Source of the DNA: Pseudomonas sp. AKS31
GTDB lineage: Bacteria > Pseudomonadota > Gammaproteobacteria > Pseudomonadales > Pseudomonadaceae
NCBI RefSeq assembly: GCF_023634765.1
Contig: NZ_JAMLFX010000001.1
Span: 202,653-266,652 of the forward strand
Length of the DNA: 64,000 nt
Direction of reading: 5' to 3'
Position numbers and translations under genes: made by a program. The notes beneath the pieces are model-generated. The model made no database searches. It worked only from the letters and a program-made list of their open reading frames with translations, and was not told the origin of the DNA. Below are positions 55,224 to 63,902 of this stretch, piece after piece (positions within the stretch are counted from its first letter, which is position 1; each line of letters begins with the position of its first letter).

Positions 55224-55631
55224 TTACACCGCCGTATGCAGGCGGATCGCGCTGACGATGCTGTTGGTGTTCCACGCGCACTCGGCGTGCGCCGCTTCAC
55301 GCACCACGGTGGAAATGCGCTCGGCGCCGAATGGCTTGATCGCGATGATCACCTTGCCCATTCGTTTGGCGATCTCGATTTCCTTGTTGATCCACTTGCT
55401 GTAGGTCGAATACATCCCGGCCATGATCAGTACCGCCGAGCAAGGGCGAATCTTGTTTTCGATGGCTTCTTCGAGCTGCTTGTCGGTCTGCGCGCCCATG
55501 ATCGGGTTATGTGGCGGCACGGAAAAATTCTTGAAATTGAAATCCGGCTTGGCGCCGAGCAGGCGTACCAGATTGTCGTGAGCGTGGGCGTAGTTCCACG
55601 AATGGCTGATGAACAGGTGATAGGTCTGCAT
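55224..55631 (-). CDS. ThsB-like TIR-domain protein, first gene of TIR-caspase operon
   Basis: A 135-residue protein that is a TIR-like domain (DUF1863/PF08937 type) over its whole length. It starts YHLFISHSWNYAHAHDNLV, has the FKNFSVPPHNPIMG segment typical of Thoeris ThsB proteins, and a Glu at 84 after Trp 80 (YSKWINKEIEIAKR), the expected catalytic Glu. VIIAIKPFGAERIS follows. ATG 55631 begins the domain; the longer reading to 55682 adds residues without match. In Thoeris, such proteins sense phage and make a cyclic ADP-ribose isomer from NAD. It is followed two bases later by the caspase gene. Confidence 0.85.
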   Translation of the reverse strand: MQTYHLFISHSWNYAHAHDNLVRLLGAKPDFNFKNFSVPPHNPIMGAQTDKQLEEAIENKIRPCSAVLIMAGMYSTYSKWINKEIEIAKRMGKVIIAIKPFGAERISTVVREAAHAECAWNTNSIVSAIRLHTAV

Positions 55632-55843
55632 GGGGTTCCTCGAAGGTCGCGAAGGTGCGAAGGAGGACCCCAATCTAGGCATCTGGAGCTTGCCTACAAG
55701 GGCTGGGCGGTGAAAGAGAAATGTCCTGCAAGGAGGCGTTTACAGGTCTGTCAGAAAGGTCTGGTGTTTAGCGGGGGCGGGAATTTGTCAGGCGCGGTCC
55801 GACATCCGGCAGCCCTCGGGCGAGGTGCTGCCGGTGCAGATGT

Positions 55844-56875
55844 TTAGTAGCCGTTTTCCGGCAGGCTGGCGATGATCGAGCGGTAGCTGTTCATCCGTTG
55901 CTGCTGGATGCGGCCGTCCTCGAGTGCCTTGAGCAACGCGCAACCCGGTTCGCGGTCGTGCTTGCAGTCGCGGAAACGGCATGTGCCGAGCAAATCATCG
56001 AACTCGATGAAACCCGCTTCAACGTCGGCACGGCTGACGTGACCGAGACCGAATTCACGGATACCCGGAGAGTCGATCAGTTCGCCGCCGCCAGGGAAGT
56101 GGAACAGGCGCGCGGTGGTCGTGGTGTGCGTACCCTGACCGGACAACTCGGACAACGGCCCGACGCGGGTTTCAACCTCTGGCAGCAGGCTGTTGACCAG
56201 CGACGACTTGCCGACACCGGACTGGCCGACGAAGACGCTGATGCGGCCGTCGAGCTGCTGTTGCAGTTGTTCCATGCCGTTGCCGTGGTGCGCGGACACC
56301 TCCAGCACCGGATAACCCAGCGTGCGATACACCGCCAGCAGCGCATTCAGCGCCGGGGCGTTCTGTTCGTCGATCAGGTCGAATTTGTTCAGTAGCAGCA
56401 ACGGCCGGATGCCGGCGTGTTCGGCTGCGACCAGATAGCGGTCGATCAGGTTGGCATGCGGCTCAGGCAGCGGCGCGAAGACGATGACGATCATGTCGAC
56501 GTTGGCCGCAACCGGTTTGAGCTGGCCGCGGCTGTCCGGGCGGCACAGTTCGGTGGTGCGCGGCAGTTGCGCGACGATTACCCCGATGCCCTGGTTGCCG
56601 GCACGCCAGACGACGGTGTCGCCGGTTACCAGCGCGGGCAGGTTGGCGCGCAAGTGGCAGCGGAACACTTGGCCGGCCTGCTCACCGTCAACAGCCTCGA
56701 CCTCGACCTGTACACCGAAGTGGGCGATCACCAGGCCTGTCTGTTCCGGGCCAAGGTCGCCGCCCTCAAGGGCTTCGACAGCCGAGGACTCGCGTTTGGC
56801 GGCGCGTGCAGCGCGTTCGCCCTGAATCTTTTCGATGCGCCAGTTTTGACGACGATTGAGTTGGCGTTTGGCCAT
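55844..56875 (-). CDS. rsgA: Ribosome small subunit-dependent GTPase A
   Basis: A 343-residue circularly permuted GTPase that helps late 30S assembly. The order G4 (LLLNKFDLI), G5, G1 ([15 protein letters not shown]), then G3 ([10 protein letters not shown]) is visible, followed by a zinc finger with [14 protein letters not shown]. The N-terminus is basic ([14 protein letters not shown]) and precedes an OB domain. In Pseudomonas it is divergent from orn, as here. Confidence 0.96.
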   Translation of the reverse strand: MAKRQLNRRQNWRIEKIQGERAARAAKRESSAVEALEGGDLGPEQTGLVIAHFGVQVEVEAVDGEQAGQVFRCHLRANLPALVTGDTVVWRAGNQGIGVIVAQLPRTTELCRPDSRGQLKPVAANVDMIVIVFAPLPEPHANLIDRYLVAAEHAGIRPLLLLNKFDLIDEQNAPALNALLAVYRTLGYPVLEVSAHHGNGMEQLQQQLDGRISVFVGQSGVGKSSLVNSLLPEVETRVGPLSELSGQGTHTTTTARLFHFPGGGELIDSPGIREFGLGHVSRADVEAGFIEFDDLLGTCRFRDCKHDREPGCALLKALEDGRIQQQRMNSYRSIIASLPENGY

Positions 56876-56982
56876 GGGTGTTCCGTCTGAAGAATGCAGC
56901 GATTAGGTAAAACGGCCGCGAGTTTAGCACGCCCGGGCATCGCCCTAGGCTAAACTGCGCAGCATTGCCTAGGAGCCGACAT

Positions 56983-57525
56983 ATGCAAAACCCGCAGAAC
57001 CTGATCTGGATCGACCTGGAAATGACCGGTCTGGATCCGGAAAACGACGTCATCATCGAGATGGCCACCATCGTCACCGACAGCGATCTGAACACACTGG
57101 CCGAAGGCCCGGTGATCGCCATCCACCACAGCGACGAAGTGCTCGCGCGCATGGACGAGTGGAACACCCGCACCCACGGCAACTCCGGCCTGACCCAGCG
57201 CGTGCGCGACAGCCGCATCAGCATGGCTGAAGCGGAAGCTGAAACCATCGCCTTCCTGGAAAAATGGGTACCGAAGGGCAAGTCGCCGATCTGTGGCAAC
57301 AGCATCTGCCAGGATCGCCGCTTCCTTTATACCCATATGAAATCGCTGGAGAGCTACTTCCACTACCGCAACCTCGACGTCTCCACGCTCAAGGAACTGG
57401 CCGCGCGCTGGGCGCCGGACGTGCGCGACAGCTTCAAGAAGGGCAGCACGCACCTGGCACTGGACGACATCCGCGAATCGATCGCCGAATTGCAGCATTA
57501 CCGCAAGCACTTCATCAAGTTCTGA
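56983..57525 (+). CDS. orn: Oligoribonuclease
   Basis: A 180-residue DEDDh 3'-5' exonuclease that degrades short RNAs and pGpG from c-di-GMP breakdown. Motifs are [20 protein letters not shown] (Asp and Glu), [11 protein letters not shown], and [11 protein letters not shown] with the final His and Asp. A longer reading from 56965 adds six residues; ATG 56983 with AGGAG upstream is chosen. It is divergent from rsgA. A REP-like repeat follows. Confidence 0.97.
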   Translation: MQNPQNLIWIDLEMTGLDPENDVIIEMATIVTDSDLNTLAEGPVIAIHHSDEVLARMDEWNTRTHGNSGLTQRVRDSRISMAEAEAETIAFLEKWVPKGKSPICGNSICQDRRFLYTHMKSLESYFHYRNLDVSTLKELAARWAPDVRDSFKKGSTHLALDDIRESIAELQHYRKHFIKF

Positions 57526-57864
57526 TGGGGTCTATGCAGGCGCTGCCGCAGACTGCGATCTTTTTGCACTTGTTGTGCATTCACACCTATCAAAAGATCT
57601 CGGCCTGAGGCAGCTTTTGCATTTACACGTGTCGCTCGTGCCCTGTTGTGCCTTCATCTGATATCTTCGAGCGGGTAAACCAACTGAAGCAATGGTTTTT
57701 AAGAGTTTCATTTAAGTGTGTTTCATGAATTAAACATCGGATCACCTTTCTGGAGTTTTCCTTACACTTTTGGGTAAGTTGAAGTTATCAGTGCATGTTA
57801 TTAATAGTGCTCACTGCTTCGAACACTGGAAGTGTATGAGCTAATGTCTATTAAGGATGATTTC
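57526..57864. other. Intergenic region of 339 bases: degenerate REP then AT-rich leader
   Basis: Bases 57535-57621 hold a degenerate inverted REP pair of the GATCGCAGCC class. The rest, to 57864, is AT-rich without a convincing open reading frame. It presumably carries the promoter of the next gene; TTGAAG at 57779 followed by TTAATA at 57801 (16 bases apart) is the best pair I see and it is weak. Confidence 0.6.
57535..57621. repeat. Degenerate REP inverted repeat after orn
   Basis: Left arm TGCAGGCGCTGCCGCAGACT... (57535-57566) and right arm CAAAAGATCTCGGCC... (57591-57621) are inverted with several mismatches. It is more decayed than the other copies in the window, and marks the border to the AT-rich region. 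Confidence 0.75.
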
Positions 57865-58890
57865 ATGAGCGAAATATCAAACGCCGCGCAGGACCAGTCC
57901 GCCGAGTCACAGGCGGCCGTAAGTATCGGTAGTCTTGCCGTAAAGTTCGACGCGGGGGCATCGAGTCGGAGCAAGGTGCTATACGCCAATGGGCGCATGC
58001 AAGTTAAGGTACAGGTTGTAGTGGCGGGTTTGGACAGTGATGGGAATGTCGTTGCTGTTTCCGACGAGGTCATGGAGAGTATTCGTCTTGTTCACTATGA
58101 CAGCGGCAGAACCTTGCGCAATGGCTGGCGAGCCAGTACTGAGCAGGGCCGTTTCACCTTGGCAGTCGCGCACACGGCCGCCGTTATGGAGGATGAGGAT
58201 GATGGAGGCGAGGATCTTTCGGACCAGCGCCGGGTACGGACGTTCTGGGTTTCCAGTGAAAATGTTGAAAGCATTCAGATCGGTGCGTCCATAAAGTTCG
58301 ATAACACAGTCATCCGCAGTAATGGAACAACTCTGTCGAGCAGGCATGACAGCAGTATCAGCATTGAGGCCATCCTGCCGGTAACCTATGCGATCGAGCA
58401 ATTTCGATGGGAAGATGTCTGGTATGACGGCGGGTTCAGAAATCAACGAATTTACAAATACTACCTCGGCTTGTATCCCCATGCGCAACAAGTAAAGTTG
58501 GTTGACTGGATTGCCGAGGGTTCTGCCAGGAACGTTGTATTTGCCTTTGGTAATAAAATCGATGCATGGAATGCAGCGTTTCAGGCAGGAATTCTGATCC
58601 GTCCGAACAGGAACACGTTTAACGTGTCGTTACCGTTTGTCGAGAGTTCCGGTATGACGCCAGATTCCATCAGGTTTACTCATCATGAGAAGGACTATGA
58701 GGTTGAAGTCAACGATCGCGTCGGAGAACTGACGATTGTCCAGGTACTGTCCCCAACGGCACGAGACCAATTGCCCGTCGACAGATCGGACGTTTTCCGC
58801 TTCACCGCTCTGGATCAATTTGGTACTGAACATAAACTCGCCATCCGCACTAACTTTAAAGAACGAAGCTTCAGGCTGGAGCGAGGCTGA
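57865..58890 (+). CDS. Hypothetical protein, paralogue family copy 1
   Basis: A 341-residue protein I do not recognise. It shares blocks with the proteins at 59814 and 63903: ANGRMQVKVQVVV (residues 41-53), WRASTEQGRFTL, SNGTTLSSRHDSS, and near the end GTEHKLAIRTNFKERSFRLERG-type residues. It is polar, probably beta-rich, with no signal peptide or membrane segment. Asp/Glu are frequent around residues 108-122. ATG 57865 with AAGGA seven bases upstream aligns with the start of copy 2, so the longer reading from 57832 is rejected. It may be linked to the LRR protein downstream. Confidence 0.8.
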   Translation: MSEISNAAQDQSAESQAAVSIGSLAVKFDAGASSRSKVLYANGRMQVKVQVVVAGLDSDGNVVAVSDEVMESIRLVHYDSGRTLRNGWRASTEQGRFTLAVAHTAAVMEDEDDGGEDLSDQRRVRTFWVSSENVESIQIGASIKFDNTVIRSNGTTLSSRHDSSISIEAILPVTYAIEQFRWEDVWYDGGFRNQRIYKYYLGLYPHAQQVKLVDWIAEGSARNVVFAFGNKIDAWNAAFQAGILIRPNRNTFNVSLPFVESSGMTPDSIRFTHHEKDYEVEVNDRVGELTIVQVLSPTARDQLPVDRSDVFRFTALDQFGTEHKLAIRTNFKERSFRLERG

Positions 58891-58992
58891 TATTTTTGCT
58901 TTTCGTGAAATAGCAAAGGGGCAAATTCAATGACGGCGGTTTAAATTGGAGTGAAGTCAGGGGCATCTCTGTTGGCGGCGGCGCGTAGTGGC

Positions 58993-58998
58993 TAAACT
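58993..58998 (+). promoter_or_regulatory. Possible -10 element of the TRIC gene
   Basis: GGCTAAACTGCGC, with TAAACT at 58993-58998, lies 28 bases before the ATG at 59026. The identical GGCTAAACTGCGC occurs before orn at 56949-56961. It resembles a -10 box, though no clear -35 is seen. Confidence 0.35.
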
Positions 58999-59025
58999 GC
59001 GCGCCTCACTGCCAGGATTGCCACC

Positions 59026-59637
59026 ATGTTGCTCATGCTCTATCTGATCGCTATCACTGCCGAAGCCATGACTGGCGCTCTGTCTGCCGGGCGCCGCGGC
59101 ATGGACTGGTTCGGTGTCGTACTGATCGCGTGTATTACAGCGTTGGGTGGTGGCTCAGTGCGAGATGTGTTGCTTGGACATTATCCGCTGACGTGGGTCA
59201 AACACCCGGAATACCTGGTGCTGACCTCGGTAGCCGCAATGGTTACCGTGTTCACCGCGCGCTGGATGCGTCACCTGCGCTCGCTGTTTCTGGTACTCGA
59301 CGCCGTCGGCCTGGTGGCGTTTACCCTGATCGGCTGCATGACCGCCCTGGAAATGGGTCACGGGATGCTGGTGGCATCCGTCAGCGGCGTGATCACCGGG
59401 GTATTTGGCGGCATCCTGCGCGATATTTTCTGCAACGACATTCCGCTGATCTTTCGGCGCGAACTTTATGCGAGTGTCTCGTTTGCTGCAGCATGGTGCT
59501 ACATGCTCTGTCTTTATCTGAGCGTGCCCGGTGAACAGGCCATTCTGATTACCTTGTTTGGCGGTTTTTTATTACGCCTGCTGGCCATCCGTTTTCATTG
59601 GGAGATGCCAAAATTCGTATATAACGACGAGCATTAA
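59026..59637 (+). CDS. Trimeric intracellular cation channel (TRIC/YadS-like) family protein
   Basis: A 203-residue membrane protein with about seven helices in two related halves. The family signatures are GMDWFGVVLIACITALGGGS followed by VRD, and in the second half GVITGVFGGILRDIF. Prokaryotic TRIC proteins conduct cations as trimers. It looks like a core gene (former UPF0126) placed between members of an accessory paralogue family, so the accessory genes probably inserted on both sides. Confidence 0.9.
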   Translation: MLLMLYLIAITAEAMTGALSAGRRGMDWFGVVLIACITALGGGSVRDVLLGHYPLTWVKHPEYLVLTSVAAMVTVFTARWMRHLRSLFLVLDAVGLVAFTLIGCMTALEMGHGMLVASVSGVITGVFGGILRDIFCNDIPLIFRRELYASVSFAAAWCYMLCLYLSVPGEQAILITLFGGFLLRLLAIRFHWEMPKFVYNDEH

Positions 59638-59813
59638 TCCTCGGTGCAGGAAGATAGTGGTTTACAGGATAAATACCCGTAAGCTGCTAGAGATGCTGCA
59701 AGTGTATGTTTCTTACATTTTTCGCTTTGCTGTTTATTTGAAAGGGCTGTAATTTTTTTGTTGGCATCTTTTCGATGTCAATATTTAAGTATAACTCTTC
59801 AAAGGAATAGATC

Positions 59814-60845
59814 ATGAGCGAAAGCATGGACGCTACACCCGATCAGCAAACCAATCTGCCCATTATTTCAGGCCTTGCCCTTATGAAGGTCAAGTTTGAT
59901 GCCAGCGACAGTACTCGTAGCAGATCGTTGTTCGGTAACGGCCGAATGCAGGTGAAAGTGCAAGTTCTGGTTTCCGGGATAGATCTTGACGGCAATGCCA
60001 TGCACGTACCGGCAGAGGTCATGGAAAGCATTGAGTTGATTCATTACAGCACTGGCAAGACGTTGCGCGACGGCTGGGTGGCGAGCACCGAGCAAGGGCG
60101 GTTCACGATTGAGGCACGACCTTCACTCACTGCCGGAGAGGATCACGACGATGATCTGGAAAACGATGGCGTACATCCTCAAGTTCGCACGTTTTGGGTG
60201 TCCTCATCGAGCGCCGGGACGACTCAGATCGGTGCGCGCCTGTCTTTGAACGGTGAGAGGATTCTCAGTAACGGAACCACACTGTCCAGTGTCCATGACA
60301 GCAGCGTAACTATCGAAGCACAACCTCCTTCGGCATATTCCATGGAAGCGTTTCGCTGGTATCAAACCCGGCGCGGCGATGAGTTGCCCGGCAATCGCAT
60401 CTGGAGCCATCGTCTGGGACTGTATCCAGGGGGGCAGCAGATCAAACTGGTCGATTGGGTTGTAGACGGTGTAGATAAAGGAACCGACCATGATTTTGCG
60501 GGGGGTAACAGACTTAATGAAATAAGAACCAACTTTATGAAGGTCATTCTTGTTCGCCCCGAAGCCCATAAAGTGACGGTGTCCTTGCCGGCTAACGGAG
60601 ATCCTTTTGTGTTCGCGTTTTTCTCTGACGCCCATACGTGGAATGATGAGAGTTATTCTGTAAGGATCCAGAGCGACGGAGAGCTGACTGTCGTGCAAGC
60701 CCTGTCCGAATATTCGAAAATCGGGAAAGAATTCAAATACGGAGATAAACTTTACTTTCTCGCCATTGATGAACACGGTACGGAGCATAAGCTGGCGATT
60801 CGTGTCAACTTCTATGAGCGCAATTTATATCTGGAACGAGGTTAA
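59814..60845 (+). CDS. Hypothetical protein, paralogue family copy 2
   Basis: A 343-residue protein clearly homologous to the product of 57865-58890 over its length. Shared blocks include GNGRMQVKVQV at residues 41-51 (identical positions), VMESIELIHY, WVASTEQGRFTI, RTFWVSSS, SNGTTLSSVHDSS and GTEHKLAIRVNFYER with the same ERG C-terminus. An acidic insert lies around residues 105-120. No signal peptide or transmembrane segment is present. AAAGGA precedes the ATG by seven bases. Function is unknown; tandem duplication and divergence are evident. Confidence 0.82.
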   Translation: MSESMDATPDQQTNLPIISGLALMKVKFDASDSTRSRSLFGNGRMQVKVQVLVSGIDLDGNAMHVPAEVMESIELIHYSTGKTLRDGWVASTEQGRFTIEARPSLTAGEDHDDDLENDGVHPQVRTFWVSSSSAGTTQIGARLSLNGERILSNGTTLSSVHDSSVTIEAQPPSAYSMEAFRWYQTRRGDELPGNRIWSHRLGLYPGGQQIKLVDWVVDGVDKGTDHDFAGGNRLNEIRTNFMKVILVRPEAHKVTVSLPANGDPFVFAFFSDAHTWNDESYSVRIQSDGELTVVQALSEYSKIGKEFKYGDKLYFLAIDEHGTEHKLAIRVNFYERNLYLERG

Positions 60846-61029
60846 GTCCGGCTTCACTGATGCAATGTCGGTGGATGTAGTAGATATATATTCTTTTTGG
60901 CATGGCGACTATCGATAAGCTGTGCTGTTCAATTATCCGGTAGTCGCACCCAAAGTGCTTTTACTGAATGTCCGGCGCTGGTCCTGAAGTTATCGGGCCA
61001 GCGCAACCTCAGCTCAAGGATGAGTATTC

Positions 61030-63561
61030 ATGACTGGCAAACCGCCAAAGGTCAAACCTGTTCCCGCCCCAACCAAAACCCCTGATGTCAATGTGGATGG
61101 CTCTCGCCGGCCACCGGTCGCTTTTCCTGCACCGCTGCATCAATCCACACCGCATCGCCTGGAGCCATTGCAGCCTTCCTACAAGCCTGATCCGATCGCA
61201 GTAGTGCCAGCGATCAAGGTGAACGCGATCCCGAGACCTTCCACGACCGATGAACTCGCGCTGCATGCGGCGCAGCCCTCACTGGCAGATTACTGGATAC
61301 CCACACCCAAAGGCTTGGGCGAGGCCAATGCGCAGGGCATCCGGGTTTTGAAGCAGCGTCAGTACGTTGCCGTAGACGACGAGCATATCGTGCAAGTGGT
61401 CCTGGACGCCGAGAGTGGCCTGTTTCGCGCTACGCAGGCCAGGGAGCTGCATTCATCCGGCCCACTGTTGCAGCCCGACAGCGAGGGCCGGTTCTGGCGC
61501 ACGCTGGAAAACACGGATTTGCGCAATCGCTCTGAAATCCTTTATTTGATGCGCAGGCGAACGGCAGAACTGTTTCTTCGCATGGGTCATTCAATTGACG
61601 ATTTCCACCCAGTCACGATTAAACGCATTCTTGCGGTAAGTGGCATAAGCGAAATGCTGGCGCGCGATTCCGACATTCATGTTCGGCCCCTGGCTTTGCT
61701 GAAAGACACACTCAGGCGCTTCAGCCTCGATCGCAAAATCCAGTTGTTCATCACGCACATGCAACATGCCGATCCGCTGGTGCGCGCCCAGGCTGATCCA
61801 CAACTGCGGGCTTTGCTGCCGGCAAGCGAAGGCGATCTCATCGGCCGCGGGGTCGAACGCGACCGCGCCTTGCTCTTTCAGGAGCAGGAGCGGGCGTTCG
61901 AAGTTGACTGTGATGAAATCACGCTGCAAATGCGGCGGATTTTTCCTTTATTGCCCAAAACGATGGCGCAGGCGCTCTGGCGCGATGCAAGCGCCGGCGA
62001 CCGTTTGCATATGCATAACCAACCGGGAATGCCACGGCACCTGACAGAAGAAGCGCTGCTGGCGCTACGTGATGTTCGTCTTGCCAGAGCCTGTGAAGGC
62101 ATGTATCTGGATTCGGTATCCAGCCCGGACAGTGACCGACTGGCGTTGCAGATGTTCGGGCGCCTGGCGGGGTGGCCGAGAAAAGTTCGTATCGAGGTTC
62201 GGCAGGGCGTGGCCGACGGGGATGTTCTGGGCGCTATCGGCAACGCGCGGTCGCCGATTCGTCACGTATTGATTCGTCAGGATGATGGCTATGTCATCCA
62301 CAGCAGCGATGCCCCATTACCTCAGGAATCGAAGGATCTGTATTCAACCGTCTGGTCTCTGTTGTTGCCCGATCATCGTCAGGTGCTCGGTGTGACAGAG
62401 GGAGGTGGTGCAGCGCTGCAACAGTTGATCCGGACACAGCCGTTGCCGTCGTACCAGGCCGTAAGCGAACTGCTGGAACTCGCGGCGCTTCCGCTTAGCG
62501 CCGATCCTGCCGACGCGCAATATCGGCAAGCGGGGCAGTTGCGAGGTGGTGGTGACAGCCATCCAGTATCGACAAAGTCCGTCGTGGATCGTGTCCGTGA
62601 TCTTTATCCGCTACTTTCGGATGAGGAAGTGACGACGGTTATCAATGAGCGTTTGAAGAGTGATCCATCAGGCGTTTTGTCTCGCCTGGAAACAGAGTTT
62701 GCGACGTTGCGTGATGAGTTGGCGATCTGGAGTGCCGAAGAGGCGTCACCTCATTCGCGGACGTCGGAGCCAGAAGGCGCGCCGACAGCCGCCCAACGAC
62801 GCCAGGCTCGCGAACAGTTCAGCGCAAAGTTGCAAGATATCTGGCAACGCAAGTCGGTTTCGAAGTGGGGGGAGGGGGACTATCATTTCTCTCACTATGT
62901 TGATTTTTCGGGTGAGTTACCCACGTTGTCCGCCCGATTTGAATATGTAACAGAGTTGATGTTGACCGCAAATGAACCGGGTGCACGGATAGGTGCGTTT
63001 CTTGACAGCTTTCCGAATATTCAATATTTGGGTGTCGTCGGTATAAAAATGGAGGAATTCCCGTCAGGAATATTTCAAATGCGCCAGTTAAGCGAGCTTA
63101 CGCTGGACAGGTGCTCGCTAAAACTATCCGAGGTCACAGCTGAAGGATTGTCCAGAATTGAAACGCTGACCCGGTTGAATCTGGCAAACAATCCTCTGAC
63201 AGTTGCGCCGCATGTAGGCTACATGCCAGGTTTAACCGGATTGATGCTGAGCAATGCACATCTTTCCAGCGTTCCTTCAGGCATAGATTCGCTGAGGAAA
63301 CTGGGGGTTGTGGCATTGCATGATAATAATATCTCCGACGTGGGATATGAGTTGTTCGAGATTCCGGATACACAGGATCTGTTCGTTGGTTTATTGAATA
63401 ATCCGCTGAGTGACGCGTCAAGACAACGGATCAGTCAGTATCTTGAGAACGCCAGTATGGATCGGAAGGTGGAAATCCAGACGGAGGATGTGGTTTTCGA
63501 CTCTGACTCCGATAGCGAGTCCTCGGAAAGCGGATTCTCGACAGGTTCAGACAGTGACTGA
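61030..63561 (+). CDS. Large LRR protein resembling DUF6543/NEL effector family, NEL domain absent
   Basis: An 843-residue protein. Residues 1-65 are Pro-rich. A long central region (about 75-620) resembles the helical dermonecrotic-toxin-like/DUF6543 part of Pseudomonas NEL proteins (SLADYWIPTPKGLGEANAQGI, FPLLPKTMAQALWRDAS, VRDLYPLLSDEEV). Residues about 640-800 are leucine-rich repeats (LTRLNLANNPL, PGLTGLMLSNAHLSSVPSGI), ending NNPLSDASRQRI, where related proteins pass into a NEL ubiquitin-ligase domain. Here the protein instead ends in an acidic Ser/Asp tail (822-843). No signal peptide is seen. AAGGATGAG precedes the ATG. The role is inferred as an effector-like or toxin-related protein. 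Confidence 0.72.
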   Translation: MTGKPPKVKPVPAPTKTPDVNVDGSRRPPVAFPAPLHQSTPHRLEPLQPSYKPDPIAVVPAIKVNAIPRPSTTDELALHAAQPSLADYWIPTPKGLGEANAQGIRVLKQRQYVAVDDEHIVQVVLDAESGLFRATQARELHSSGPLLQPDSEGRFWRTLENTDLRNRSEILYLMRRRTAELFLRMGHSIDDFHPVTIKRILAVSGISEMLARDSDIHVRPLALLKDTLRRFSLDRKIQLFITHMQHADPLVRAQADPQLRALLPASEGDLIGRGVERDRALLFQEQERAFEVDCDEITLQMRRIFPLLPKTMAQALWRDASAGDRLHMHNQPGMPRHLTEEALLALRDVRLARACEGMYLDSVSSPDSDRLALQMFGRLAGWPRKVRIEVRQGVADGDVLGAIGNARSPIRHVLIRQDDGYVIHSSDAPLPQESKDLYSTVWSLLLPDHRQVLGVTEGGGAALQQLIRTQPLPSYQAVSELLELAALPLSADPADAQYRQAGQLRGGGDSHPVSTKSVVDRVRDLYPLLSDEEVTTVINERLKSDPSGVLSRLETEFATLRDELAIWSAEEASPHSRTSEPEGAPTAAQRRQAREQFSAKLQDIWQRKSVSKWGEGDYHFSHYVDFSGELPTLSARFEYVTELMLTANEPGARIGAFLDSFPNIQYLGVVGIKMEEFPSGIFQMRQLSELTLDRCSLKLSEVTAEGLSRIETLTRLNLANNPLTVAPHVGYMPGLTGLMLSNAHLSSVPSGIDSLRKLGVVALHDNNISDVGYELFEIPDTQDLFVGLLNNPLSDASRQRISQYLENASMDRKVEIQTEDVVFDSDSDSESSESGFSTGSDSD

Positions 63562-63902
63562 ATATTGGTGGAAGTAACGACTTCTGTGTTTTTCTAACAT
63601 GGCCTGACAAGAATAAACTGCCTGTTGGCTCCCCTTTTTGATTCTGAGTAGTTGAAGTCATAAGGGGAGCCTGATTGTTGAGTGCTGAAATCAAAGGGGC
63701 GGGAAGAGCTTGGTTGAAGCTTGCATAAGGTGGTCTGCGATTTTTGAAAGTATTAGCATTTGTGAGGGTTGTTGAGGGTGATGTTGAAATATTACTTTCT
63801 AATAATTTGTCGAATGTCGCGGCTGTTTTTATTTAAATCGATCGTCAATAGTTTGCTGAGTCCTTAGAGGGCGAAGTCTATTACTCAGCAAGGTATTGAT
63901 AA
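63562..63902. other. Intergenic region of 341 bases, AT-rich, with one inverted repeat
   Basis: No convincing gene is present. The region contains a ten-base perfect inverted repeat (63627-63636 with 63662-63671), an AT-rich stretch, and a Shine-Dalgarno-like AAGG at 63890-63893 for the next gene. No NEL-domain remnant was recognised in it. Confidence 0.65.
63627..63671. repeat. Ten-base inverted repeat downstream of the LRR gene
   Basis: GGCTCCCCTT at 63627-63636 and AAGGGGAGCC at 63662-63671, with a 25-base loop. It may be a transcription or mRNA stability element for the LRR gene; no T-run follows the right arm. Confidence 0.6.

Noticed and set aside
63431..63694. 87-codon minus-strand frame overlapping the LRR gene end
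   Set aside because: It has no ribosome site or family features and overlaps coding sequence; considered chance.
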